Source: Epichloe hybrida (lineage: Eukaryota > Ascomycota > Sordariomycetes > Hypocreales > Clavicipitaceae). Taken from it: a stretch of DNA of 64,000 nucleotides. Shown piece after piece: positions 35,727-46,208 of the stretch. Below the pieces are notes generated by a model. It worked only from the letters and a program-made list of their open reading frames with translations. It searched no databases and was not told where the DNA came from. The first letter of the stretch is position 1. Each line of letters begins with the position of its first letter. The position numbers were made by a program, and so were the translations under genes. Location of the stretch: positions 21,021 through 85,020 of the forward strand of contig JAFEKR010000072.1 of the NCBI GenBank assembly GCA_019022495.1. Reading direction: 5' to 3'.

Positions 35727-38502
35727 ATGACCAAGTCTGCCGAACCAGACGAGACATTTCCCATTGAAGAGCTGACTCCCGAGGAGGCAAGTCGCATCAT
35801 TCACTCGCATCGCAAAGTAAGATATGGTACGTTGCACTCATCATGATGGCTATCCGCCCCTCGGCTCCTCGGGCGGGCACAAGATTTGTCTGCGTGGCTA
35901 AATGAAACTCACAGGCACTGCATGCTGGCCCTGCCGGCAGCGCAAGGTGAAATGCGACAACAAGCAGCCATGCGAGAATTGCGTCAGAAGAGAACATCCC
36001 CAACTCTGCTCTTACAAGCCCAACCGCGCTTCGGCGAATAAGAATGCACCTCCTACCCAGAATGGTCAGAATGGTCTATCCCGAAAGCGGGCGCGTTCGT
36101 TTTCCGATTGTCAAGACGAAAGCCGAAAGTCCGAACGCGGGGACAGCTGGCCACGGGCCATAGGTATGTGGCTGTTGTCAGTATTCATGGGCACCATGTT
36201 TATTTTCTCACAATGGCTTGGTAGGCATATCGACTACTCTCGATGAAAGCGAATCTGTGGGAGACCGTTATCTGGGCCAGAACAGCATTCCGGCTTTGCT
36301 CCGAGAGCAATCTTCGCCCATTGAGAAGAATGACAATGTTGATCTTCGGCGGGACATGCGATCGATTCTCGGTCTAGATACTTCTGCACCATTTCCTCTC
36401 ATGTCTTCGCTGCATCTGCACAAACTGGCACAGGATATATCGGCCGAATTGCCGTCTGATCGAGAAGTCATCAAGTACGTGGGCAAGACATTTCCCATGC
36501 ATGCTTCCCGCGTCATTTATTAACACCCAAACAGGCTATTTCGCACGTACAAGGAGATCCCCCAGCCATTCTGGGGTTTTGTATACGACATTGATGATTT
36601 TGAATCGAAACTCATGATATATCTTGAAGACCGGTCCCGCAACGCCTCCAGCTCTGTCCGGTCCTCTCGGCCAGTAACTGCGTCCTGGCTTGCCATTCTC
36701 TTCGCAGTCTTGGCGGTCGGCTCTCAATACCACGAATCGCCGTATCATGTCCGAACTCGTGATTCACAAAAATACATACAAATCTCGTTTCATTTCCTAC
36801 GGCTTGGCAATTTCTTACTGAGGTATGTTCACCACGCGCTGTCGGGATTGTGTGAGGTTTCGTGCTAAAACCATCAGGCCCTCGTTTGACTCCATTCAAG
36901 CATTGCTTCTGACGGGGTTTGTTCTTCTGAACGATATGAAGGCAGAAGCTTCCTGGGCATTGACAGGGCTCACATGTCGCTTAGCACAGTCTCTGGGTCT
37001 GCATCGCGCAACGGCCAGCTTGGAGGGACGTGACAGTCTTTCGCCAGACGCCAAAGCAAAGGAAATGATTCGAAGAAAGCTATGGTGGACATGTGTCTGG
37101 CATGACACTCTCACATCCCTCTCATTCGATCGGTAAGCGCGGCTTGCATTTTTTTTCTTTTTTTTCTTTTTTTTCTTTTTTTTTTCTTTTTTTTTTTTTT
37201 TTTTCTTTTTTTTTTCTCGCCCATGCTGAATCTGACAAACTCCCCCCAGGTGCCCAATGACCAATTTTCCCAGTTGCGAAATACCCGTCAGTCTGGAGGC
37301 AGCAGCTGGCACGCATACCTACTTGGAAATGATGTACCATCTCATTGAGATATGTTCGCGACGTCTGAATCCCGACGCCACCTTTACGTCCTCATATGGC
37401 CAGATTGTGGACAATTGTGAGGCTGTCGAAAACCTCCGTCGGCGGTCCTTGCCACATATGCAAGACAGGGACAAGTGTAAAACGGCGCTGCATCGCCTCC
37501 AGTATTTCGCCATCCGGCTTCACACGTCCTTTGTCATATCGGTCGCTTGTCGCCCAGCGCTGAAGCGCACCTGTGATTTCGATCCCAGGCAGAAGAAGGA
37601 ACTGGCAGACCGATGCAAGGAGAACCTGACCGAGACGGTTCGAATGTTTCTGGCCATGCATCAACTGTCCGTGATTCCCACCCGAAGCTGGGCATTCACA
37701 TATCACGGACTCTCGTCAGCTCTTCTCTTGTGCATCCTGTGCGAGACCAAGACTGACCCGGAAATTCGACAGCTGCAACGAGACTTGATCGCTGCCCTTT
37801 CTGCGACAGCAGCAAAGGAAGCAACTTCGCCCGAACCTCACATTGCAGTAAGCGAAAAGGACATCGAACTATCCGGCCCGCTCTGGCGAGCACTCACTGC
37901 GCTCAGAAACATCTACGAGCACGGCACCGTCGTAGGGTCGGCCCTCAACCGCGAGGGCGGCTCTTCTGCCGGAGAAAGCGGTACACGGACGCCTTTGCCT
38001 CCATTCGCGACGGGCACCCAGAACGCGTCGCATCTCCATCCTCAGATCCAAGGTGGCCTGCCCAGCAGCGATGCTCATAAAGATGCCGCGCTCGCCATGG
38101 CTGAGCTGCAAAATGGTGCCTCGTTGCAAGACTTTTCAGGGCAAGTTCACACAGCCAGCAGCACATGCATGGTCCGCGGGAGCACCGCAGGAGCTCAAAC
38201 CCCCCATCTAACAACAGGAACAGGCTGCCGTACGCTCAACCACTTCCAGTCAACATGGTTGATGGCCCGCCGGGCTTGACGGCTGATCAGACGCAGTTCA
38301 TGGCACCCATGGACCTGTACGACTCCATCTGGGGTGGTATGTGTTGAAATCCCATTCGACTTGACTCGATATCGACTCGCCATTGCTGACTGACGGTACT
38401 GTAGAATCCCCCGATCCTTGGGGCGCCAGCGTGGACGCAATGAACTTTGACTTTATCCCCCAGCCACCGCCTGGGCAACCGCAACAGCAATTTTACTTCT
38501 AG
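35727..38502 (+). CDS. Zn(II)2Cys6 transcription factor, fungal-specific TF domain
   Basis: Eight exons: 35727-35826, 35915-36163, 36225-36474, 36535-36822, 36878-37132, 37250-38140, 38224-38336, 38405-38502. They sum to 2244 nt and 747 aa, with every junction in frame. The zinc cluster spans residues 37-65 (Cys 37, 40, 47, 53, 56, 65) and is preceded by SHRKVRYGTACWPC. The middle homology region is spread over exons 4-6 (RRKLWWTCVWHDTLTS, THTYLEMMYHLIEICSRRL). The C terminus is Gln/Pro-rich. Intron 5 (37,133-37,249) is a long T/C microsatellite and intron 6 appears to be of the GC-AG class. It would be a nuclear regulator; the target genes are unknown. Confidence 0.88.
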
Positions 38503-39066
38503 TAACGACGTGGTGGATTTGATTTAGCGACAGTGTTTTATTGAAACGTGGATCTGAAATGTATCCGACGGGGTTGGTATCGCTTTGTTTTGGAGCGGGC
38601 GCTTCTACGTTTTATTGTGTCTTCACATAAGCACCACCACTTGGTCAGAGTTGGGAGCACGGAATTCAAGTCATGTGCTCCATCGCAACCACGAAAAGAA
38701 GTTTCCATTTTTTTTTGACCATCAATCTTTCATATATAGTCGTCAGGGCTCTCTTTGATCATCCGTTTCGCCTCCTATGAGGACAGCGAATCAGATCGCA
38801 CACACACAATTCAAGAGGTTACACGCCTGCTTGAACAGGCGATAAACACTCCCAAAGTAGGTACGGTACGACAATCAATGCTCATCATCCGACTGGGGGG
38901 CTTCACATCAAGCCCATCAATTAAAAATCGTCATCAAAGCATGACGCGGAATTTCTTTCTCTATTCGTTGGCTGGAGCGTCGTGTTACTTTGCAAGTCAA
39001 TCGCCGCGGACTGGAACACAATCATTTCTGTCTCTTATTTTTTTTCTTGTTCAGTCATTGAACCTC
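38503..39066. other. 3' intergenic region between convergent genes
   Basis: The + strand regulator and the - strand RIO1 end here facing each other. No gene is seen; T-rich stretches probably serve transcript ends. Confidence 0.5.
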
Positions 39067-40820
39067 TTACTTCTTACGTCTCGAGGTACTCGAAACAAGC
39101 TTCTTCTTCAAGTGCTTGGGCATCTTTGTCTTGCGCTTTTCACGCTTGGCTTCTTTCACCTCCTGCTTGTGTTGCTGTTGCTGGGTTAGCACGGTCGTAA
39201 TGACACGGCGTAGCATGATACTACAGAGGGAGACATGTGTATGCGAACCTTCTTTTCATCCTTGTCTTGAAATTTACGACCTCTAGGGGTACCCTTTTCA
39301 AATCGACTCTCGTCACCAGACTCTCCGCTGGATAGGCTGGCGCCGTCATCGGAATCATCCTCTGAGTCTGATGATTCTTCTCCCTGTTCGCCCTGGGCCG
39401 TGGGTTGAACGACCTGGTCTGCCAGAAGATTCTTGTAGACCAACTCGTTGCCCTCGCCTTGGCTGAGCTTCTGGGCATCTTTTTCCATGTTGTAGACTTG
39501 TTCTAGCGTTTGAGGGATATACTGGTTTCGGAAAACTTGGTTATCAACTTCGAACTCGGCAGCTGCTTCGTCGTCACCATCAGCAGCATTTTCGCGTGTT
39601 TCATACAACTTTTCGAGCGAATCGCCGACGCCAGGTTCTTCTGTGGGTCCCTCGGCGGCCGTGATGAAGTTGAAGATGGCGCGGTCAGACAGTGTGTCTA
39701 CGCCCTTGCGCCGGAAGAAGTCGCCCACGTTCTTGATGTCCATCCGCAGAAACTCTAGGGACCGGGGATGGTCGGGCTCCACACTTTGAGACACATCAAT
39801 GATGTACAGTACACCTTTGTGGTAGAGAATGTTGTACTCGCTCAAATCGGCGTGCACTAGCCGACAAACCTGGAACATCTTGCGCATGATACCTAGAAGC
39901 TGCAGGTACAGACTCCTCCACTGCTGCTCCACATCGTCTCCTGTCAGGACGGCATCACGAAGTCGGGGATACGCCCAGCCCTTCCTATCACCCAGAAATC
40001 CCATGACAAGAACGTGCAACTTCAAGGAAATGGGTTCCGGGCAGGGAATGCCGGCATTATAGATTCTTCGCAGGTTTCGGAACTCCTTCTCCGCCCAAAG
40101 CTTGACCATCTTGCGGTTGTTGCCCTTGTCAAAGCCACCTTTGAATCGGTGCTCGCCAGTGATATATCTCTCTCGATCCTTGAAGACGAGGATGGCTGTT
40201 TTGTAGACCTTGATGGCCTTTTGTATCACATCTCCCGTCTTTTCGTCTACTAATATGGCGCCGTAGACGTTGGCTTCCTTTCCGGTGCTGATGGCGCCAT
40301 GGACCTCGCTCACGAACCCACGGTTGATCATTTGCAACAAGATCATGCGAGTGCGTTGATCCAGCACCTGTTCGCTCGTGGCGCGGTCGGCCTTGTCCTT
40401 GTCCTTCTCTTCGCCTCGCTTGACAGAATCGAGGCGAATCTTGGCAGCGTGTTTCGACAGAGTAGCTACTTGGTCGTCCACACTGGCAAATGTGTTTGCC
40501 GTGGGCTTCTGCTGATTCGAGCGGGGGAGAGCAGTGCCTCCGTCGGTGTTGTCGTGAAGTTGGCGCTGGCGATTATACGTTTTGGTCAGTTCCCTCGCGT
40601 CTTCTGCCCATTCTTCCTCGTCGGCATCTTGAAAAATGTCGTCTAGGTCGTCTTCGTCTTCGTCTTCGTTGTGGTCTTCTAAATGAGGGGCACCGCGGGG
40701 CGTGCGCACTTGGGAGGCATCTTCTTGCGCGGGTTCGACGTAGCCTTGGTTGGCCGTGTATGTGAAGGGTGGCTCATGAGGAGCAGCCGGTGATGCGGCT
40801 GGTGCGGTGTCTTGGGGCAT
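39067..40820 (-). CDS. RIO1: RIO-type atypical protein kinase RIO1
   Basis: An atypical kinase/ATPase needed for the last steps of 40S ribosomal subunit maturation, mainly cytoplasmic. The ATP-binding loop STGKEANV is at 178-185, the catalytic loop LVHADLSEYN at 321-330 and the metal-binding IIDVSQS at 340-346, which together are diagnostic of RIO1. The N terminus is acidic (EDEDEDDLDDIFQDADEEE). Exon 1 is 40820-39249. An intron (39,248 to 39,175 or 39,181; GTTCGC...CTAACCCAG(CAACAG)) leads to a last exon ending at 39,067 that encodes the typical basic tail KEAKREKRKTKMPKHLKKK. Total is about 559-561 aa. Reading straight through the intron would replace that tail with unrelated residues. Confidence 0.95.
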
Positions 40821-41468
40821 AGTTGCAAGGTTTTTTTAAGGCGGCGGGTTAATCTGCAAAGATGCTCTGGTGGTGCGTGGTGGTTGAGCGGTGGCAGTGG
40901 TGCTGCTGATAATATCGGGCACGATAATATCTTGGTGTGGCAGCGTGTGGCAGCCGACTTTTTTTTGACTTGACCCCACCTTGCTCTCGCAACTGGAAGT
41001 GGGTGTGACTCATCATGGTCCCATGGAGGGGGCGGCAGCACTTGGGTCCGGTCAGGCTGCCACTTGCAGCGCGCATGCTGTTGGATTTTGTCAAAAATTG
41101 AACACGCATATGCCGTTAGTCCGAATCAGGATAGACGATTCACCTACACATGTTAGTGCCGAAGAGATGCGATGAGAAACGAGACGCGCGGAGATTGCAC
41201 AAACCCCGACGTCTTTCCGCCTCGGTGCCTCTCAGATGACATCAGCATCAATCGAAATGCCGACACTACTACCCGTGGACTGCCCGTGGACTACCCGTGG
41301 CGTTTCCGAACCGACCCAGCATAGTCCGTACCAAGCAACTATAAAGTACAGGGTCGACGTCGCGCCCATCATCTCGATGACCATGAATGAGCAATCCCGT
41401 CATAATAAACACACGACAAATCAGGTCGTGAAACCACCCCAAAATCCAGTAGCACTCAACGTCCCATC
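40821..41468. promoter_or_regulatory. Shared upstream region of RIO1 and the aldo/keto reductase
   Basis: 648 bp between divergent start codons. No open frame of note. It presumably holds both promoters; I see no clear named site. Confidence 0.4.
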
Positions 41469-42563
41469 ATGTCTCTCCCCACGCGCGCCCTCGGCAAGAA
41501 CGGCCCCCAAGTCACCGGCATCGGCCTCGGCCTCATGAGCTTCGCCGGCTGGTACGGCCAAAAGGACACCAGCCTCGAGACGTCGCTCAAGTTCCTCGAC
41601 AGGGCCCACGAGATTGGTGAGCGATTCTGGGACACGGCCGACATCTACACGGGCAGCGAGGAGCGAGTGGGTGAATGGTTCCGGCGATCCGGCAAGCGGT
41701 CCGACATCTTCCTCGCCACCAAGTTCGCCATAAGAGCCCTTCCCGATGGATCGCGGGCCATATCCAATGACCCCGCGTGGGTCAAGGAAGCTTGCGACAC
41801 GAGCCTCAAGAAGCTGGGCATCGACACCATAGACCTATACTACTGCCATCGCATCGACGACAAGACGCCCGTTGAGCACACTGTCCGGGCAATGGCCGAT
41901 TTGAAGAAGTGAGTGTTCCCCCATACCATCCACTTCAACTCCCAAGTCCGTTGTTCTCATGAACCGCGGGGGAAGGGGGGGGGGGAGACATCTTTTGACC
42001 AAGAACAGGGAGGGCAAGATTCGATACCTTGGACTATCCGAATGCTCCGCAGCCACGCTCCGCCGCGCTCACGCCGTGCACCCCATCTCAGCATACCAAG
42101 TCGAGTACAGCCTCCTCTTCCTGGACATTGAATCCGAAAGGACCGAGATTCTCAAGACCTGCCGCGAGCTGGGCATCGCCATCGTCGCCTACAGCCCCGT
42201 CGGCCGCGGCCTCCTCACCGGAGCAATCAAGTCGCTCGATGACCTGGCCGAGAACGACTGGCGTCGGGGCGTCCCCAAGAACTCGCCCGAGAACTTTGCC
42301 AGGGTGACGGCTCTCGTGGACAAGATCGGGTCCATTGCCAAGAAGCACGATGCCACGCCAGCGCAAATCTGCCTTGCATGGGTCGCGGCCCAGGGCGACG
42401 ACTTCATCTCCATCCCCGGCACGGCCACCATCAAGTACCTCGAGGAAAACACGGCCGCCATCAACATCAAGCTGAGCGGTGACGAGGTCCAGGAGCTGAG
42501 GCAATATGCCAACGAGATTGAAATCCCTGGTGATCGGTATCCGTCTTCGTAAGTGTGGTCATC

Positions 42564-42606
<43 letters not shown>

Positions 42607-42670
42607 ATCGGCTGACTCTGGTGGCAGGATGACGAACACGCTATTCCGGGACGCGGTGCCGCTGAAGTGA
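41469..42670 (+). CDS. Aldo/keto reductase
   Basis: An NADPH-dependent oxidoreductase of the AKR superfamily that reduces carbonyls, probably cytosolic. Exons 41469-41908, 42009-42548 and 42628-42670 give 340 aa. The catalytic tetrad is visible: Asp55 and Tyr60 (WDTADIYTG), Lys85 (LATKFA), His127 (LYYCHRIDD). The cofactor region includes [12 protein letters not shown], and the C terminus GDRYPS...[12 protein letters not shown] is typical. Intron 2 (42,549-42,627) contains a perfect (GT)n run at about 42,569-42,604, and intron 1 has an 11-bp G run. It lies end to end with the MFS gene, 267 bp apart. Substrate cannot be told from sequence. Confidence 0.92.
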
Positions 42671-42937
42671 GTTATTGAAGACATGGGGAAAAAAGAGCGT
42701 TTCATGTCGGGGGGGAGGGGGGTCGGTATCTGGGCTGGAAACCGGCGTCTTTCCCTGTTCAACCGCGCCATTAGGCTTGAAACGAAATCCTCGGCGCAGG
42801 TTCAGAACAGCTAGATTCTAGTCCATGCTGAGGTGACAAGAATCAACCGGGGGAATCACCAAGTGTAGTCTGATATCTCAATTTGATTACCACGCACTAT
42901 TACCCTGCCGACCAAACAAGATTGAACCCGTCCTCCC
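42671..42937. other. Short convergent 3' region
   Basis: 267 bp between the stop codons of the reductase and the MFS transporter. G-rich strings and nothing else recognisable. Confidence 0.5.
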
Positions 42938-44708
42938 TCATCCTTGGCCCTTCTCCTCTCCAATCCCGCCGTCACCACCGTCAAACACCCGGTACAGCAA
43001 CTTCCACGCCAAGATGACGACGGAGGCGGCGACGGCGCAGGCCGCCGCAATGACAAGACCGGGTCGGTATCGCGGCGCATCTGTTCCTTTCTCCCAGTCA
43101 GCAACGAACGTAACCGTGGACATGTGCGGGAAACAAAAAGGCAAAGCAGGCGAAGCACGAGAAGACGGATGCACATCACCTTGGGTGCGGAACAGCTGGT
43201 TTCCCGCGAAATTGGCCAACTGTATGCTCATGACGTAGGCGGCCAGCGCGACGGGACGCTTGCAATCCTCCATCTTGGTCGTGAGCCACGCGGCGCTGAT
43301 GGCCTGCGCGGATCCCATGCCCATCTGTGTCCAGACGACTCCCCCTGTGCCCCCCCCCCCCCCCCCGCGTCCATCAGTTTCTTTCCCAAACGTGTCTTCT
43401 CGTCCGATCGGGCTCCCATCTTACCGTAGAGCGTCCATTTGCCCACGCCGCTGGGCGCGAGGGCGAGCCACAGCAGCCCGGCCGCGCCGACCAGGTATCC
43501 CGCCGCGATGTGCATCCCGCGCTCGCGCGACCTGTCGCTGCTCAAGGCCAGCGACACGGACAGGACCAGAGAGCAGATGCTGCCCACCGAGTTCAGGCCG
43601 TTGGCCTGGAGGCGCGTGAACCCCAGCGACTTGATGATGGACGGGGCGTACGTGTTCATGGGCGCGACCATGACCATGGACAGCAGGCCGGCCAGGACAT
43701 GGCCGTACAGGCGCCAGTCGGCAAACGTCATGGCAATGTGGCGAGGGAGCACGGCGGGCTTGCCGCGCCGGAGAGCCTTGGTCGGGTCGTTGCGCATCAC
43801 GCGCGTCACCAGAATGGACCCTTGCCTCTCGGTGAAGACGTTGAGGGACAAGGATTTGCCCAGGAAGGTTTTGGGCCTCGCCGCGCTGTGGGGGAGGTAC
43901 AGGTATGCGATGGCTCCGAGCGCAGATGTGACGAGGCCCTCTTGAGGCAAGAATATCCGTCAGCAAAAGAAAAGAAGATCTTCCAGCGTCTTCCAGCGTC
44001 TTCCAACGTACCAATCAGAAACAACCACTGCCATCCCCGGAGACCACCTCGCCCCTTGAGCGACAGCAGCCCGATCGACAGCGGCCCCCCCAACGCGCCG
44101 GCGAACGCATTGGATGCCCAGAAAATGGCAAACCGCAGCGCGAGCTCCTGGTTCGTGTAGAACTCGGCCATGTACAGCGCGAACCCGGGCGTGTACCCGC
44201 CCTCGAGCGCGCCGATGAAGAAGCGCGCCGCGCACAGCCCTGCCGCGTTCCTGATGAACATCTGCGCCCAGGTGACTGTTCCCCAGGCGAACATGGTCAT
44301 CGGCAGGAACCGTTCCGGCCCCATGTATCTGCTGATCATGTTGAACGGCAGCTCCGTCACCACGAAGCCCGCCGTGAACAGCGTCTGCGACAAGTTGATG
44401 TCCGAGTTGTCGACGTGGATGTCCTCGGCCAGGGTATCCGTCAGGGCGTTCCCAATGTTGGTCCTGTCGAACTGGAGGAAGCAGAAGCACAGCACGATGA
44501 AGGGCAGGATGCACAGATCGACCTTCCACAGCGCCCTCCGCGTCTCTTGCGCGTCCGATTCGAGATGGGCGTCGTATCCAGGAATAGTACCGGCGGCGGC
44601 GGCGTCGCCAGGCCCGATGGCGACCTTGCCGTCGGCGCCCGTGTCGTCTACCTCGCGCCATGTGCGCTCCTCGAGACGCGGCCGCGTTTCTGTGAGAGGC
44701 CTGGCCAT
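42938..44708 (-). CDS. MFS transporter, allantoate permease (Dal5) type
   Basis: A plasma-membrane major facilitator of the anion:cation symporter group that includes fungal Dal5/Tna1 carriers for small organic anions and vitamins. Exons 44708-44012, 43940-43425, 43344-43180 and 43080-42938 close in frame to 506 aa. The N-terminal half has LWKVDLCILPFIVLCFC, FDRTNIGNA and FIGALEGGYTPG, hallmarks of this family; the C-terminal half has NTYAPSIIKSLGF and YVMSIQLANFAGNQLFRTQ, followed by DAPRYRPGL. About 12 membrane segments are expected. Intron 2 holds a run of 15 or so G on the coding strand. It is divergent from the arylsulfotransferase-like gene with about 200 bp between, so co-regulation is plausible. 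Confidence 0.92.
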
Positions 44709-44924
44709 GTCAATAATAGGTTTTTTTTTTCGATGATGAAAGGTGTGAAAAAAAAGAAAGAAAAACCGCACCAGCGTCCGCGGCGCGGCGCATCTCAAGA
44801 GACATTTTCGGTCCGCAGCACTTTATATACAATCTGGGGACGGGACGGGACGAGGCCGACTCCGACGTCAATCCATCCCACCCGTATCTTGATGGGAAGC
44901 TGCTGCTTGGATTGTCAAGATATC
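44709..44924. promoter_or_regulatory. Divergent promoter between MFS and arylsulfotransferase-like genes
   Basis: A TATATA box lies at 44,824-44,829 (TTTATATACA), correctly placed for + strand transcription starting about 44,850-44,890. An A/T run at 44,719-44,730 and again near 44,747 lies just upstream of the MFS start. The region is short, so the two genes may share control elements. Confidence 0.5.
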
Positions 44925-44978
44925 ATGTTTCGAGGGGATGGCGTGCTTGAAAAATCGAACCAAGTTGACATGGCGTGA

Positions 44979-46142
44979 CGTGGAGCCCACGCGACTGCGA
45001 ATACACTAAAGAGACGCGGCGTCGGCCTCATCGGAGTCGATCCCGAAAAGTCCTTCGGCGGCTACACCCTCTTCTGCCCGCTGACCAGCGACACGGCGCA
45101 CCTGGTCGACATCAACGGCAAACAAGTCCATTCATGGAAGCTCCCTGGGAGAATCGGCCGACACGCCAGGCTCCTGCCCAACGGAAACCTGGCGGTAAAC
45201 ACACTACGCCCGTCGCCGGAGCACAAGACCAGCGATGGCGGTCCCTTCCCCTTCCCCTTCTTCAACAAATACGGCGGCGGCGTCATGAGCGAGCTCGATC
45301 CCGACGGCAACATCGTCCGCCAGTTCACCGACCCGTTCGGCCACCATGATCAGTACCACTTTGGCGACGGCAGCATCTTGTACGCAAGCCTGGAGGCCCT
45401 CTCCCCCGAGGACTCGGCCAAGGTACGAGGCGGCGTTCCCGGGTCCCAAGTCGACGGCATCACGTACGCCGACATGATCAACCAAGTAGACGCCGACGGC
45501 AACCTCGTTTGGCAATGGAACGTTTCTGAGCGACTGCCTCGCGACGAGTTTCCCCTGCAGCCTCACTACACCCGCGAGCACTACCCGCTCATCAACTCCG
45601 TGCTGCCTCTCCGCGACGGGAAGCACGTCCTCGCATCCATGCGCTCCGTGTCAGCCGTCATCATCATCGAAAAGGCCACCGGTGATATCGTGTGGAAACT
45701 CGGCTCTGATACCCTTGCACAGCAGCACAACGCTACGGAACTGGACAACGGCAACATTCTCATCTTTGACAACGGCACCTTCCGCAAGGGAGAGTCCATG
45801 ACGTACTCGCGTGCAATCGAGGTTGATCGCGCGACCAAGAATATTGTCTGGGAGTATCGCGATCGCTCATCTCCCATCTGCTTCTTCACCCCCTTCATGG
45901 GGAGCGCGCAGAGACTGACCAACGGAAATACATTGCTGTGTGAGAGTGCATTCGGGCGCGTATTTGAAGTCACGCCTGACGGATACATCTGCTGGGAGTT
46001 TGTGAATCCTCATTTTGCCGTGTATCCCGACGAAGAGACGGCCAGACTGTTCCCGGGCGAGTCAAATGCCTTGTTCAGGGCGTATAGGTATTCTCTGGGG
46101 GAGATTCCGTGGCTCAAGGCCAAGTTGGAAAAGGGCAGCTAA
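44979..46142 (+). CDS. Arylsulfotransferase-like protein (ASST family), 5' end unclear
   Basis: Matches the ASST family of beta-propeller-like proteins, some of which transfer sulfate between phenols. The frame open from 44,979 contains TLKRRGVGLIGVDPEKSFGG, then YTLFCPLTSDTAHLVDI, HSWKLPGR and LLPNGNL, then HHDQYHF and repeated D.G.(I/L)VW units (DADGNLVWQWNV, ATGDIVWKLGS, ATKNIVWEYRD). About 387 aa are visible. The first in-frame ATG (45,285) would cut off the conserved first ~100 residues. Upstream in the same frame are ATGs at 44,892, 44,925 and 44,970, but a TGA at 44,976-44,978 separates them from the body. Either a premature stop, a small unusual intron, or a non-ATG start is involved. 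No signal peptide can be seen. Confidence 0.72.
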   Translation, partial: RGAHATANTLKRRGVGLIGVDPEKSFGGYTLFCPLTSDTAHLVDINGKQVHSWKLPGRIGRHARLLPNGNLAVNTLRPSPEHKTSDGGPFPFPFFNKYGGGVMSELDPDGNIVRQFTDPFGHHDQYHFGDGSILYASLEALSPEDSAKVRGGVPGSQVDGITYADMINQVDADGNLVWQWNVSERLPRDEFPLQPHYTREHYPLINSVLPLRDGKHVLASMRSVSAVIIIEKATGDIVWKLGSDTLAQQHNATELDNGNILIFDNGTFRKGESMTYSRAIEVDRATKNIVWEYRDRSSPICFFTPFMGSAQRLTNGNTLLCESAFGRVFEVTPDGYICWEFVNPHFAVYPDEETARLFPGESNALFRAYRYSLGEIPWLKAKLEKGS

Positions 46143-46208
46143 TCATAGATACCTCTGGGGGGGAGAGTAGAAGTTCCTCGTTTTTTTTTTTTTTGGGGGG
46201 TGTTTAAG

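Noticed and set aside
43327..44160. 277-codon plus-strand frame overlapping the MFS transporter
   Set aside because: Shadow of the spliced minus-strand gene, whose four exons join in frame with family motifs.
45285..46142. Starting the arylsulfotransferase-like protein at the first ATG after the stop
   Set aside because: It would remove the conserved first ~100 residues (YTLFCPL, HSWKLPGR, LLPNGNL), which are in frame directly upstream.
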